DNA from: Peribacillus simplex | Lineage (GTDB): Bacteria > Bacillota > Bacilli > Bacillales > DSM-1321 | Direction: 5' to 3' | NCBI RefSeq assembly: GCF_900156045.1 | Contig: NZ_FTMX01000005.1 | Location: 124,001-188,000, forward strand | Length of the DNA stretch: 64,000 bases | Shown here: positions 1 to 8,391 of the stretch, piece after piece | Layout of the letters: every line of letters starts with the position of its first letter | Position numbering within the stretch: position 1 is the stretch's first letter | The notes under the pieces: model-generated | Database searches by the model: none | What the model saw: only the letters and a program-made list of their open reading frames with translations | Told to the model about the DNA's origin: nothing | Position numbers and translations under genes: made by a program

Positions 1-206
1 GCTACGAATGCTTGTCCTTCCAATTCAAATTCCACTGTCATCACTGATCCCTCTGGCTTCCCGTGGATTTGATTTCCTTCATTTCCATAACGAGTGATTC
101 TACCAATTTTAGAATTTTCGAAGATGGAAGTGTAGAACATTGCCGCCTCTTCAGCTTGAGTATCAAACCACAAGTTGGTAGTGATTTTTTGAATTTTGTT
201 TTTCAA
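1..206 (-). CDS. VOC family (PhnB/YjdN-like) protein, C-terminus cut off by the window edge
   Basis: Partial gene running leftward off the window, with 68 codons visible. The translation carries the opening of a PhnB/YjdN-type vicinal-oxygen-chelate fold: [19 protein letters not shown], then GRITRYG, then [12 protein letters not shown]. Related proteins are small dimeric metal-binding proteins of mostly unknown substrate. The start is taken as TTG at 206 because AAAGGAG sits 7 bases before it; an ATG at 224 lies in the same frame but overlaps that ribosome site. A second VOC gene follows downstream of its promoter side on the same strand. The family call is good; a precise function cannot be given. 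Confidence 0.75.
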   Translation of the reverse strand, partial: MKNKIQKITTNLWFDTQAEEAAMFYTSIFENSKIGRITRYGNEGNQIHGKPEGSVMTVEFELEGQAFV

Positions 207-446
207 ATTTTTTTCTCCTTTCATGTTTAGCGGTGGGGTATTAGGGAGCCGGGAATTTATTCGATAAGATTAAATATCTTGAAGGTACCCTATTACTATA
301 CACCATTTATTAGGGACCAAGAAAATGATGTAAGGGTTAGGGTGAAGTTATAAACCGTTCTGAGAATTCAAGTTTTACTAGTCAATCATTTAACGAATAA
401 CTTTCCTTATGCTAGTTACATTATCTTTGTTCCTGGTGAAGGAAAA

Positions 447-493
447 ACAAAAAAGGATATAGAAACTTTTCACCAGTGAAAAGACCTATATCC
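447..493 (-). terminator. Rho-independent terminator of the VOC gene at 532-945
   Basis: On the minus strand GGATATAG and CTATATCC enclose an inner CTTTTCAC/GTGAAAAG stem separated by a 3-base internal loop. Six T residues follow. It lies about 40 bases past the stop codon of the gene at 532-945. Confidence 0.75.
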
Positions 494-531
494 AATTTGA
501 AGAATAATCAATAAAGGGTCATGTTCATTTT

Positions 532-945
532 TCAGCTCTCGAAGTTAAATTGCCATTTGATTCCGAATTTATCGGTTAACTGACCGTAAATTTTACTCCA
601 GAATGTTTCTTGGAGCTCAAGACCAACCGTGCCGCCCACACTTAGTTTGTTAAAAATCGATTTAATTTCATCCACGTCATTACCGACATATGCCAGGCTG
701 ATATTATTGCCTTCAACAAAGGGCATACCAGGAAAAGTATCGGAAAACATGACATTGCTTCCATTAATATTCAGCCTTGTATGCATGACTAAATCTTTCG
801 CTTCTTCTGGAAGGGGAAATTCCGGATTAGCAGGTGTTTCCCCGAAGGTCATGATATTTGGTTGTTCGGTTCCAAAAACCTCTGCGTAGAACTCTACTGC
901 TTCTCGACAATTCCCATTGAAATTAAGATATGCATCAATTGACAT
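532..945 (-). CDS. VOC family (PhnB/YjdN-like) protein
   Basis: A complete 137-residue PhnB/YjdN-type VOC protein. It opens with SIDAYLNFNGNCREAVEFYA, the usual first beta-strand and helix of the fold, and ends with the family pattern WSKIYGQLTDKFGIKWQFNF. Length matches the family (about 135-145). Such proteins are often annotated as glyoxalase or 3-demethylubiquinone methyltransferase-like, but no substrate follows from the sequence. It is paralogous to the partial gene at the left edge and is probably transcribed alone, since a terminator follows it and the DinB gene upstream ends about 65 bases away. Confidence 0.85.
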   Translation of the reverse strand: MSIDAYLNFNGNCREAVEFYAEVFGTEQPNIMTFGETPANPEFPLPEEAKDLVMHTRLNINGSNVMFSDTFPGMPFVEGNNISLAYVGNDVDEIKSIFNKLSVGGTVGLELQETFWSKIYGQLTDKFGIKWQFNFES

Positions 946-1011
946 TTAGCTCACTCCATTTTTTTTGTTTTTTATTCGTTGCTACAAGCATTATGACATC
1001 ATGTTTCATTA

Positions 1012-1479
1012 TTACCTGACGAAAAACTCCGGTGGTTCAATTCCGAGTGTTCTAAGATAGATATAGCCTTGTCCCCTATGATGGATCTCATTTTCCAAGG
1101 CGTATTGAAGCCTATCAAAGTGGCTTTGTGCGGGACCGAAAAAGGGATCCTTTTCTACAACTGCGAGCGTTTCCTCGGTCATTTCCTCCCACAGTTTCCT
1201 AGTATCATCCCTTACTGCTTCGCATGTTGAAACTAGTTCCTCTTTGGTGGTAATTCCAGCAAACGAATCTGGATACTCCCAAACACTAAGTGCGATGCCA
1301 CGCATATATCCAGTTTCAATGTTCATGATTTCTTTAACCATCTCTGCGAAAGGGCGAAGCTTCCCGGCCGGGCTATAGTGAAATAATTCCTCTTCAGGAA
1401 AGGCTTCAACCACCCGCATCGTTAATCTCCTGTTGCCTTCCAATATATTTAACAAACCCTCTTTCGATAGAACCACCAT
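1012..1479 (-). CDS. DinB-like four-helix protein
   Basis: 155 residues of mostly helical sequence typical of the DinB/YfiT superfamily: an N-terminal helix (LLNILEGNRRLTMRVVEAF), a central helix with MVKEIMNIETGYMRGI, and a C-terminal ENEIHHRGQGYIYLRTLG. The paired histidines in EIHHRGQ are the conserved late metal ligands. The early histidine that usually sits in the MVKEIMNIE helix is not evident, so metal binding may be altered. Family members include bacillithiol-dependent and damage-inducible proteins, but no specific role can be assigned. AAAGGAGAGTGAA precedes the ATG. Confidence 0.75.
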   Translation of the reverse strand: MVVLSKEGLLNILEGNRRLTMRVVEAFPEEELFHYSPAGKLRPFAEMVKEIMNIETGYMRGIALSVWEYPDSFAGITTKEELVSTCEAVRDDTRKLWEEMTEETLAVVEKDPFFGPAQSHFDRLQYALENEIHHRGQGYIYLRTLGIEPPEFFVR

Positions 1480-1864
1480 TTCACTCTCCTTTGAGAAATA
1501 CTCTGTATAGAAGTTCTGGGGAAAATCGAAAAGTCCTGCAACTCCTGCAAATTTCTGAATGTAAAGTTTGTACAGCTTTTTTTACTACTGGGGGCAGCTT
1601 CCTAAAAGTATCATTTTCCTTATACACTTTATGAAATGAATAGGAGCATTAAAACAGAGACGTTTTTTTACTTTTAGAGATATAAAGTTATAGTAGCGTT
1701 AACTGTGGTAGCGTAATATCTGGAAGGGAATTCTCATTTGGTAAATATTGATTAAATCTTTTATTTATTATACGATTCAATTAGTTATATATTTCCAACC
1801 AACAATATGCTTATACGTAATGGATATCATTCATAACGGAGTCACTAGAAAGGGAGAGAAGCAA

Positions 1865-2245
1865 ATGATTAACAAAATCGGTCAAATCATGTTATATGTA
1901 AATAACCAAGACGAGTCATTGAAATTTTGGACGGAAAAATTCGGTTTTAGTGTAATTTCTGAAGAAGATAATGGCCAAGGGCTAAGATGGATTGAAATAG
2001 CCCCAACTAAGGAAGCACAAACGAGTATCATCCTGCATAATAAGGAATTCATTGCTAAAATGCAGCCGGAATTAAATCTTAATACACCTTCGTTAATGTT
2101 TTACTCGGATAATCTTGATGAATTATATAAAGATTTTTCGGAGAAGAATATCAAAGTTGGGGAACTTGTGAAAATGCCATCTGGAAGAGTCTTCAATTTT
2201 GCTGATAATGAAGATAATTACTTTGCGGTCATGGAAAAGAAGTAA
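1865..2245 (+). CDS. VOC family (glyoxalase-like) protein
   Basis: A 126-residue single VOC module: INKIGQIMLYVNNQDESLKF at the start, TEKFGFSVI, then ATGs of no importance and a C-terminal RVFNFADNEDNYFAVME, which is the usual last strand carrying the metal-ligand glutamate. The frame stays open for 39 codons further upstream, but the extension is not family-like and GGGAGAG stands just before the ATG at 1865, so that start is used. It is the third VOC gene within 2.3 kb and differs in type from the two PhnB-like ones. It ends at a bidirectional terminator shared with the ferredoxin gene. Confidence 0.8.
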   Translation: MINKIGQIMLYVNNQDESLKFWTEKFGFSVISEEDNGQGLRWIEIAPTKEAQTSIILHNKEFIAKMQPELNLNTPSLMFYSDNLDELYKDFSEKNIKVGELVKMPSGRVFNFADNEDNYFAVMEKK

Positions 2246-2266
2246 ATCATTTCCTAAAGATAAAAG

Positions 2267-2318
2267 AACATCAAAAAGACTAGAAAAACTATTTTTTAGT
2301 CTTTTTGATGTTTTTTGA
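2267..2318. terminator. Bidirectional terminator between the VOC and ferredoxin genes
   Basis: A perfect 16-bp stem (2267-2282 with 2297-2312, core CATCAAAAAGACTA) with a 14-base loop. T-rich tracts follow on the plus strand and A residues precede it, so it can serve both converging genes. Confidence 0.85.
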
Positions 2319-2327
2319 TACTACTAT

Positions 2328-2651
2328 TTAGTCTGCAGCAGGCCTTGGCCCAGCAGGAACTCCAGAGTTCTCAACCGTCTTGATCGGCCGAACGGTTATG
2401 TCTCCATTCACGTAAATTTGACAAGATAGACGCAAATGATCTTCCATTCCTTTTTCCTCAAAGACCTTTTTTTCTTTATGTGTGACCTCCAAAAAATCAC
2501 CTGCCAATATTTCCACTCTGCAAGTTGTACATTTAGCCTTCCCGCCGCAGCGGTGAAGAATATTAATACCGTTATCCTCCAATGCTAATACTAGCTTTTT
2601 TCCATTTTCCACTTCAAACGTTCCTTGGTCAAATACTGTTACGTTAGGCAT
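2328..2651 (-). CDS. [2Fe-2S] plant-type ferredoxin
   Basis: A 107-residue soluble electron carrier. Cysteines at about 35, 41, 44 and 77 give the C-X5-C-X2-C-X32-C pattern (HRCGGKAKCTTCRVEI, then LRLSCQIYVNGD) that binds a 2Fe-2S cluster in plant-type and adrenodoxin-like ferredoxins. The partner reductase or oxygenase is not next to it. ATG at 2651 is preceded by GAGGTGG; a TTG directly in front of it would be too close to that site. The C-terminal tail (SGVPAGPRPAAD) is probably disordered. The gene stands alone and converges on the VOC gene. Confidence 0.9.
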   Translation of the reverse strand: MPNVTVFDQGTFEVENGKKLVLALEDNGINILHRCGGKAKCTTCRVEILAGDFLEVTHKEKKVFEEKGMEDHLRLSCQIYVNGDITVRPIKTVENSGVPAGPRPAAD

Positions 2652-2925
2652 CAAATACCACCTCTTATTTTAAGATATCTTTCAATAGGTCATTAACATA
2701 TCTATTCTTTTACCTTGTCCATATGACATAAAAAAATGTGAAGTCATTACTGATTGATAGTCAAGATGAATAATTAATTACCTTGAAGACAAACTTTAAG
2801 TACATTCATAATTATAAATTTAACAAGGCATAAATAGAGCTAGGTAAAATAAGAATGGTCTTTTAGAGGCCAATTAAGATTTATTGAAAAAGAGAGTGAA
2901 ATAATAAAAAGGGAGGTGCATGCCT

Positions 2926-3546
2926 GTGACTAATGGCAATTGTGATTTTTCACCAATGAAACAAATGTTAAAAGAGGAAATTCGCCAAGTAATATCGGCA
3001 TTACAGGATAACTTAGAAGCAATGGGTAATGAAAATTATTGTCTCCTTGGAAATTTCGAGAAAATAAAGGATAAATTTGTATACATCGATATGAAAGCAG
3101 CAACCTTTTATTTGAACTGTTATTTGTCACCGTTTACGGACAAATATCCCGAATTATCAATTTGCGTACAAAATTTGTCGAACTTGAGACATGGCGGGTT
3201 GATTGTGATTCAACGGGGAGATCCTCTTGATTCTTTGATCCAACCAGGTATTTCAATAGGAGCGGAGTTAACCCATTCTTTATTGGAATCAATTTTTTTC
3301 CCTGGAAATCCACTACATGATGGTGCTGTATTGGTTAGTCAAAATCAAATTGTTTCTGCAGCAAATGTCCTTCCGCTTTCCGAAAGATCAACAGGGGGAA
3401 AAAAACTTGGAACACGCCATCGCTCTGCTTTAGGTTTATCTGAACGAAGTGACGCACTAGTATTGGTCGTATCAGAGGAAACAGGAAGAGTTTCATTTGC
3501 GTTTAATGGGAATCTGTACCCAATTAATGCTCAAGGGCCTATATAG
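2926..3546 (+). CDS. cdaS: Sporulation-type diadenylate cyclase CdaS
   Basis: Makes cyclic di-AMP from two ATP. A DAC (DisA_N) domain fills the C-terminal two thirds, with the catalytic HDGAVLV at about residues 131-137 and GTRHRSALGLSE, holding the RHR motif, at about 162-173. In front lies a short helical N-terminal region (MKQMLKEEIRQVISALQDNL) as in CdaS (YojJ) of Bacillus, where it controls oligomer state and activity; there are no membrane segments, which excludes CdaA, and no DisA DNA-binding domain. Length (206) equals B. subtilis CdaS. An ATG at 2920 sits only 2 bases from GGAGGT, so GTG at 2926, spaced 8 bases, is preferred. In B. subtilis the gene is forespore-expressed; I could not identify a clear sporulation promoter. 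Confidence 0.9.
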   Translation: MTNGNCDFSPMKQMLKEEIRQVISALQDNLEAMGNENYCLLGNFEKIKDKFVYIDMKAATFYLNCYLSPFTDKYPELSICVQNLSNLRHGGLIVIQRGDPLDSLIQPGISIGAELTHSLLESIFFPGNPLHDGAVLVSQNQIVSAANVLPLSERSTGGKKLGTRHRSALGLSERSDALVLVVSEETGRVSFAFNGNLYPINAQGPI

Positions 3547-3717
3547 AATTTTTAAGATCATTAAGTCCCATGGTGATGATAATGTTCTAGGTAATTCACA
3601 CCTGGAATATTCAATTGTGTAAAAAACGGAAACGTTGGCTTCGATTTTTAACACTTTTGTAATTCAAAAGCTTATTTTTCTCCGAATTACAGGTACAGAA
3701 AAGGTCATGAATTATTT

Positions 3718-3743
3718 AACCCGGTGATTTTTACCGGGTTTTT
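3718..3743 (+). terminator. Terminator downstream of cdaS
   Basis: AACCCGGT (3718-3725) pairs with ACCGGGTT (3733-3740) around a 7-base loop, followed by T residues. It is 170 bases beyond the cdaS stop. Confidence 0.7.
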
Positions 3744-3824
3744 GGTTGCTTTTTATATAAAAAAAGGCATATGATAATTAAGGAGTCTCAATCAGAAAAG
3801 TTATAAAACGAAAGAGGATTTTAA

Positions 3825-4571
3825 ATGATAACCATTAAAAGTGAACGAGAAATAAATTTGATGCATGAAGCGGGCAAACTTCTTGCTGCGACGCATAGAG
3901 AAATCGCCAAAATGGTAAAACCGGGCATCACGACTTGGGAAATCGAAGAGTTTGTCGATAAGTACTTGGCAGAGCATGGTGCTACACCTGAACAAAAGGG
4001 CTATAACGGCTACAAATATGCAACGTGTGCATCAGTAAATGATGTAATCTGCCACGGCTTTCCCCAAAAGAAAGCCTTAAAAGAGGGTGACATCGTTACG
4101 ATTGATATGGTGGTGAACCTTAACGGAGGTTTGGCGGATTCAGCTTGGACATATGCAGTCGGTGAAGTTTCCGATGAAGCTCAGCGTTTAATGGATGTAA
4201 CAAAGAATGCTTTATATAGAGGCATCGAAGTTGCACGGGCAGGAAATCGTCTTGGGGACATCGGGCATGCAATCCAGTCATATGCAGAAGGTGAGAAGTT
4301 TTCTGTTGTCCGCGATTTTACAGGACACGGAATCGGTAAAACCATGCACGAGGACCCAACCGTCCTACATTATGGTAAGCCAGGTAAAGGTGCCCGTCTA
4401 AAAGAAGGTATGGTCATCACGATCGAGCCAATGTTGAATGCGGGAACATGGCACATGAAAATGGACCAAGACGGCTGGACGGCGAGAACGGCAGATGGAA
4501 AACTTTCCGCCCAATATGAACATACCCTCGTCATTACAAAAGAAGATCCGATTATTTTAACGGAACAGTAA
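3825..4571 (+). CDS. map: Type I methionine aminopeptidase (MapB/YflG-like)
   Basis: Removes the initiator methionine from new proteins. The 248-residue pita-bread fold shows all five metal ligands: D94 (TIDMVV), D105 (ADSAW), H168 (GHGIG), E201 (IEPM) and E232 (YEHT), with the substrate histidine at 77 (CHGFP). There is no N-terminal zinc-finger extension. It is not next to secY, adk or infA, so it is probably the second copy, equivalent to B. subtilis MapB (YflG, 249 residues), rather than the ribosomal-operon map. It is monocistronic, with a strong terminator right at its stop codon. Confidence 0.93.
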   Translation: MITIKSEREINLMHEAGKLLAATHREIAKMVKPGITTWEIEEFVDKYLAEHGATPEQKGYNGYKYATCASVNDVICHGFPQKKALKEGDIVTIDMVVNLNGGLADSAWTYAVGEVSDEAQRLMDVTKNALYRGIEVARAGNRLGDIGHAIQSYAEGEKFSVVRDFTGHGIGKTMHEDPTVLHYGKPGKGARLKEGMVITIEPMLNAGTWHMKMDQDGWTARTADGKLSAQYEHTLVITKEDPIILTEQ

Positions 4572-4618
4572 ACAAAAAGAAGAAACGGCCTTATCATGGG
4601 CCGTTTCTTCTTTTTGTT
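4571..4618 (+). terminator. Terminator of the methionine aminopeptidase gene
   Basis: A perfect 20-bp stem (4571-4590 with 4599-4618, core AAGAAACGGCC) with an 8-base loop. The right arm ends in TTCTTCTTTTTGTT. It begins at the last base of the stop codon. Confidence 0.9.
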
Positions 4619-4816
4619 ATATTAAAATATTTCACAATAAACCTCGACAGAATATTCTGAATTCCCTCATCCCACAACAGATCGAATTCGAAAAATTAGT
4701 ACTAGGCAGTTAGGCATTAAAAACTTTACTATTATGTGGGAGCACAGGATAATAAGGGGAAGGAAGAAATAATTAATAATATGTTATATAAACACTATAT
4801 AAAGGGGGTTTTGACA

Positions 4817-5569
4817 GTGAAGAAAGGGGAGAAACTGTCTGCAACGGTTGAAACGGTTGGGTTGAGCCAGCGGGAATTTTTAACGATTTTTTTACTACAC
4901 TCTTTGAGAATAAAAGCGAATTATCCAAGGGCGATTCATCAGGACCTAAAAAATACGTTCACTGGAAAAGTGCATAGCTATGACTATCTATGTAAAATAT
5001 CCAATACGCTAGTCGAATCCAACCATTTATCATTATATACGAATAAGGGAAGAAATTATTATCAAATTACTGAAAAAGGCAAAGAGCTTTACATATGGTA
5101 CCAAGAAAATTTCCTGGAACGGTTTTCCGAAGTGAAAAAGGTCATTGATCGCTTCATGTTCGATTTAAGGGGTTCTGGTGAAAACCCACCGGTTCTTAAT
5201 GAGCTTCCTGAAGAATACAGGTCGTATTTCTCGAAAATAATATCGGTGAAAGACCTTGTCCGTTATGTAACTTTAAAAGCCGCTTTCACTAAAAAGCCCA
5301 TTTACATGGGGGAAATTGGAGATCTGCTTAAAAATCAGTTCGGTTGGATCGCTTCAAACGGCTATTTATACGATTTATCTCATGAAATGGAAGAGAACGG
5401 CCTTCTTGTCGGCAGGTGGGAAAGTGAAAAACGAACTAAACGATATTTACGAATCACCGATGAAGGACAGCATCATTACAAACAGATTGCGGATTCTGCC
5501 GCCTTTCAAGTCCAGGAAATCCAAAAATACATGGCCAGTGTCGTTATGTTCTTAAAAGAAAAGAGCTAA
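4817..5569 (+). CDS. Transcriptional regulator with two tandem PadR-like winged helices
   Basis: 250 residues with two PadR-like winged-helix segments in one chain. The first, about residues 20-115, runs FLTIFLLHSLRIKANYPRAI to YYQITEKGKELYIWYQ followed by a long helix. The second, about 150-250, runs RYVTLKAAFTKKPIYMGEIG to KRYLRITDEGQHHYKQIA, again with a long C-terminal helix. Each ends with the PadR wing pattern (Y-x-IT-x-x-G). PadR proteins normally have one such domain and dimerise, so this may be a single-chain dimer. GTG at 4817 has GGGGG 8 bases upstream; open frame extends 27 codons further without a ribosome site. It precedes the GTPase gene by 105 bases on the same strand. Its target is unknown. 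Confidence 0.7.
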   Translation: MKKGEKLSATVETVGLSQREFLTIFLLHSLRIKANYPRAIHQDLKNTFTGKVHSYDYLCKISNTLVESNHLSLYTNKGRNYYQITEKGKELYIWYQENFLERFSEVKKVIDRFMFDLRGSGENPPVLNELPEEYRSYFSKIISVKDLVRYVTLKAAFTKKPIYMGEIGDLLKNQFGWIASNGYLYDLSHEMEENGLLVGRWESEKRTKRYLRITDEGQHHYKQIADSAAFQVQEIQKYMASVVMFLKEKS

Positions 5570-5674
5570 ATGAAAATAAGAAATGGGCCCCTTAAGAATG
5601 AAGTTACATGCTTAAATTGAATCGTTCAAGGGTAAATGTTACTTAAAACACTTCTTAACAAGGGGGAATGACTG

Positions 5675-6922
5675 ATGGTGGAAAAACACGATGAAATGGG
5701 AAGCATATTCAGTTTCATTAAAGGCCAGGTAGATAAGCTGCCCATTTCACAATCGAAAAAGAACAAAATGCTGGACCAGCTCTTAAAGCTTAAAACGATG
5801 ACAGTTGATGCAAGGGAACCGAGAATTGCTCTTGTCGGAAGGCGAGGGTCCGGAAAATCATCACTGATCAATGCGATGTTTGGTCAGGAACGGCAATATG
5901 TCAGTTCCGTTAAATCTGGAACGGGTAAGGGAAAATGGCTTTGGTACCCGAGTGATGCCGAGCCCAAAATCCGTTTACTGGACTCCCGGGGGCTGGGAGA
6001 GAGCGAAGCTCCCACGGAAGAGTTCGAAGAAGAAACACCAATGGATGAATTGATAAAAGCAGTGACCGAGGAACAGCCTGATGTGTTTCTTTTCTTGATT
6101 AAAGCAAAAGAAACGGATTCACGGATTGAAGAAGATTTAAAAGAATTGAATAAGCTGCGCAAAATCGTTAAAGAGAATCACCATTATGATGTACCCGTCA
6201 TCTGTGTGGTCACACAAGTGGATGAATTGGATCCCCCACATTATAAACAAGCACCTTTTGATGCCAATCCTAAGAAAAAACAAAATATTGATGAAGCCAT
6301 CGCTTTGATGTCAAAACGATTTAAAGAGAATGATATACCACTATTGAACATCATTCCTACTTGTTCGTATATTGATTTTGATGAAAGCGGAAATATTGAA
6401 TACGATATGCGCTGGAACATAGATTTGCTTTCTGATTACTTGATTGAGGCCTTACCCAGTGAAGCGAAGTTGAAGACCGCCAAAGCGATGCAGAGCCAAT
6501 TCGTTAAGAAGAAATTCGCGCGGACGATAGTTGGAACGTTTACAGCAATAGCCGGTTTAATAGGGGCAGAGCCAATACCTTTTGCCGATTTTCCCATTTT
6601 GACTGGCATTCAAGGTTTGATGATTGTGGTGATTGGTTTTATCGCGGATAAAGAAATCAATACAAAAACGGCAAGTGAATTCATTGCTGCATTAGGGATC
6701 AATGTTGGAATCGGTCTCCTTGTCAGGGAAGGTGTCAGGGCTGCAGTCCGTTTCATCCCAGGAGCCGGTCTAGCCGTTTCCGGTGCGGTAGCTGGCGCGG
6801 TCACATATGGAATCGGGCAAGCGGCGATAGCTTACTTTCTCGAAAACAAAGATATTGATCAGGCGAAGGAAGCTTACAAGAACGCGAACAAAGAATATAA
6901 AAATGAAGACATTGACTCTTAA
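5675..6922 (+). CDS. Dynamin/Era-like GTPase with C-terminal DUF697-type membrane region
   Basis: 415 residues. The GTPase domain has the G1 P-loop GRRGSGKSS at 55-63, a G2 threonine in SGTGKGK near 83, G3 DSRG at 103-106 and G4 TQVD at 180-183. From about residue 270 there is a hydrophobic, glycine- and alanine-rich region (TIVGTFTAIAGLIGAEPIPF, then IGLLVREGVRAAVRFIPGAG) characteristic of DUF697-type GTPases, probably membrane-inserted or membrane-bound. The tail is charged. Relatives are annotated as YcjF- or YeeP-like GTPases of unknown role. The ATG is preceded by AAGGGGGAAT; a GTG one codon on is possible. It follows the double-PadR regulator, and the two may form a functional pair. Confidence 0.8.
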   Translation: MVEKHDEMGSIFSFIKGQVDKLPISQSKKNKMLDQLLKLKTMTVDAREPRIALVGRRGSGKSSLINAMFGQERQYVSSVKSGTGKGKWLWYPSDAEPKIRLLDSRGLGESEAPTEEFEEETPMDELIKAVTEEQPDVFLFLIKAKETDSRIEEDLKELNKLRKIVKENHHYDVPVICVVTQVDELDPPHYKQAPFDANPKKKQNIDEAIALMSKRFKENDIPLLNIIPTCSYIDFDESGNIEYDMRWNIDLLSDYLIEALPSEAKLKTAKAMQSQFVKKKFARTIVGTFTAIAGLIGAEPIPFADFPILTGIQGLMIVVIGFIADKEINTKTASEFIAALGINVGIGLLVREGVRAAVRFIPGAGLAVSGAVAGAVTYGIGQAAIAYFLENKDIDQAKEAYKNANKEYKNEDIDS

Positions 6923-7037
6923 TGCGCAGATTCAAACCATAAACTACACTAAGGTGATATGATAAAGTGGAGTTCGCAGTTCTGTTTCTGCTGCTGGATG
7001 GTTCAGGATTTTGTTTACTACAGGAGGGATGATCTTC

Positions 7038-8180
7038 ATGTCGTTTTTTCAATCACAGAAGCAAAAAGAATATATTCAAAAATTAGAGGAAGCGATTCAG
7101 TCCTTTACCGGCCGATCTGAAGCGCTTGATGATTCAAAGGGATTTCCTTTTGAAAACATTCAGGAATTAAAGGAATTCGGATACCCCCAATTAACTTTAG
7201 CAAAAGAGGATGGAGGATATGGCGGTTCCTTATATGATTTTCTCCTATGCCAAGAAAAAATAGCTCAATATTGCGGCCCAACAGCCTTAGGAATAGGCTG
7301 GCATGTCGGAACGGTCCTATCCTTAACGGAGAAGAGACCATGGGAAAAAGGAGTCATGAATGAATTGTTCGATGAAGTGTCGAAAGGCGCTCTCATCAAC
7401 ACGGCAGCATCTGAGGCTGGCACAGGAAGCCCGACGCGCGGAGGCCGACCGGAAACGATCGCTATCAAAAAAGGTCAACAATGGAATTTGAATGGCAGAA
7501 AGACCTTCACTACACTATCTCCCGTCCTTGATATTTTTCTAGTAACGGCATGGGTTCCCGAGGATGAGCGGCTAGGCACATTTTTAATTCACCGTGATGT
7601 AATGGGGGTAAGTATAGAAGAAACTTGGGATATGATTTCCATGCAGGGGACAGGAAGTCATGATCTGGTGTTAAATGACGTCAGCCTGCCTGAAAAGTAT
7701 TATGTCATGAAAAGCAATCCTGGAGAAAAAAGAAAACCTGAAGCGTGGCTATTACATATACCTGCTTGCTACTTGGGAATCGCAGTGGCTGCCAGAAATT
7801 ACGCAGTCGAATTTGCGAAAACCTATTCTCCCAATAGCTTACCAGGACCAATCAGGGACCTTCCGAATGTTCAACGGACAATTGGGGAGATGGAACTGGA
7901 ATTGGGCGAAGCACACCATTTCCTCTACTCTGTCGCAGAAAAATGGGTCCGGCACCCTGAAAATCATGATGAATTATCGAAGCAATTGGGTGCTGTTAAG
8001 TTATCGGTCGTCAACAAATCGATTTCCATCGTCGATAAAGCGATGAGGGTCGTCGGAGCCAAAAGCTTACAACGAAATAATCCCCTGCAACGTTACTATA
8101 GGGATGTACGCGCAGGGCTTCATAATCCTCCGATGGATGATGCGACAATCACCATGCTCGCAAAGTCAGCTCTTTATTAA
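7038..8180 (+). CDS. Acyl-CoA dehydrogenase family protein
   Basis: 380 residues with the order of an acyl-CoA dehydrogenase: N-terminal helical domain (FENIQELKEFGYPQLTLAKE, GGYGGSLYDFLLCQEKIAQY), middle beta-domain (NTAASEAGTGSPTRGGRPET, WNLNGRKTFTT, MQGTGSHDLVLNDVSLPE) and C-terminal helical domain (RVVGAKSLQRNNPLQRYYRD). It uses FAD to oxidise or desaturate an acyl-CoA or related thioester. The C-terminal pattern is closer to the DszC/SfnB-like side of the family than to classical fatty-acyl enzymes, so the substrate is open. ATG at 7038 has AGGAGGG 9 bases in front; an ATG at 7029 is too close to it. It is followed by its own terminator. Confidence 0.85.
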   Translation: MSFFQSQKQKEYIQKLEEAIQSFTGRSEALDDSKGFPFENIQELKEFGYPQLTLAKEDGGYGGSLYDFLLCQEKIAQYCGPTALGIGWHVGTVLSLTEKRPWEKGVMNELFDEVSKGALINTAASEAGTGSPTRGGRPETIAIKKGQQWNLNGRKTFTTLSPVLDIFLVTAWVPEDERLGTFLIHRDVMGVSIEETWDMISMQGTGSHDLVLNDVSLPEKYYVMKSNPGEKRKPEAWLLHIPACYLGIAVAARNYAVEFAKTYSPNSLPGPIRDLPNVQRTIGEMELELGEAHHFLYSVAEKWVRHPENHDELSKQLGAVKLSVVNKSISIVDKAMRVVGAKSLQRNNPLQRYYRDVRAGLHNPPMDDATITMLAKSALY

Positions 8181-8205
8181 ATTCGTACTCGGATATTTTT
8201 GATGG

Positions 8206-8238
8206 CACTGGAATGACTTCGTCGTTTCAGTGTTTTTT
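8206..8238 (+). terminator. Terminator of the acyl-CoA dehydrogenase gene
   Basis: CACTGGAATGAC (8206-8217) and GTCGTTTCAGTG (8221-8232) form a 12-bp stem with two G-T pairs and a 3-base loop, followed by six T. Confidence 0.85.
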
Positions 8239-8391
8239 CTATCCTTGAATCATCCCGCTTTCTTCTATGTTCCAATAGCTGCATCTTTTTTTAGTCCAGC
8301 ATCGAAATTTCACTAGCTTATCATTCTCTATCTTGTTATTATTGAAATACCTGTCTAAATCTTCGAAAAATATCGAAAGTTCGGTGTAAAA

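Noticed and set aside
2740..2920. A sporulation sigma-G/F promoter for cdaS
   Set aside because: CATAATTA at about 2807 resembles a -10 element, but no matching -35 lies at the right distance.
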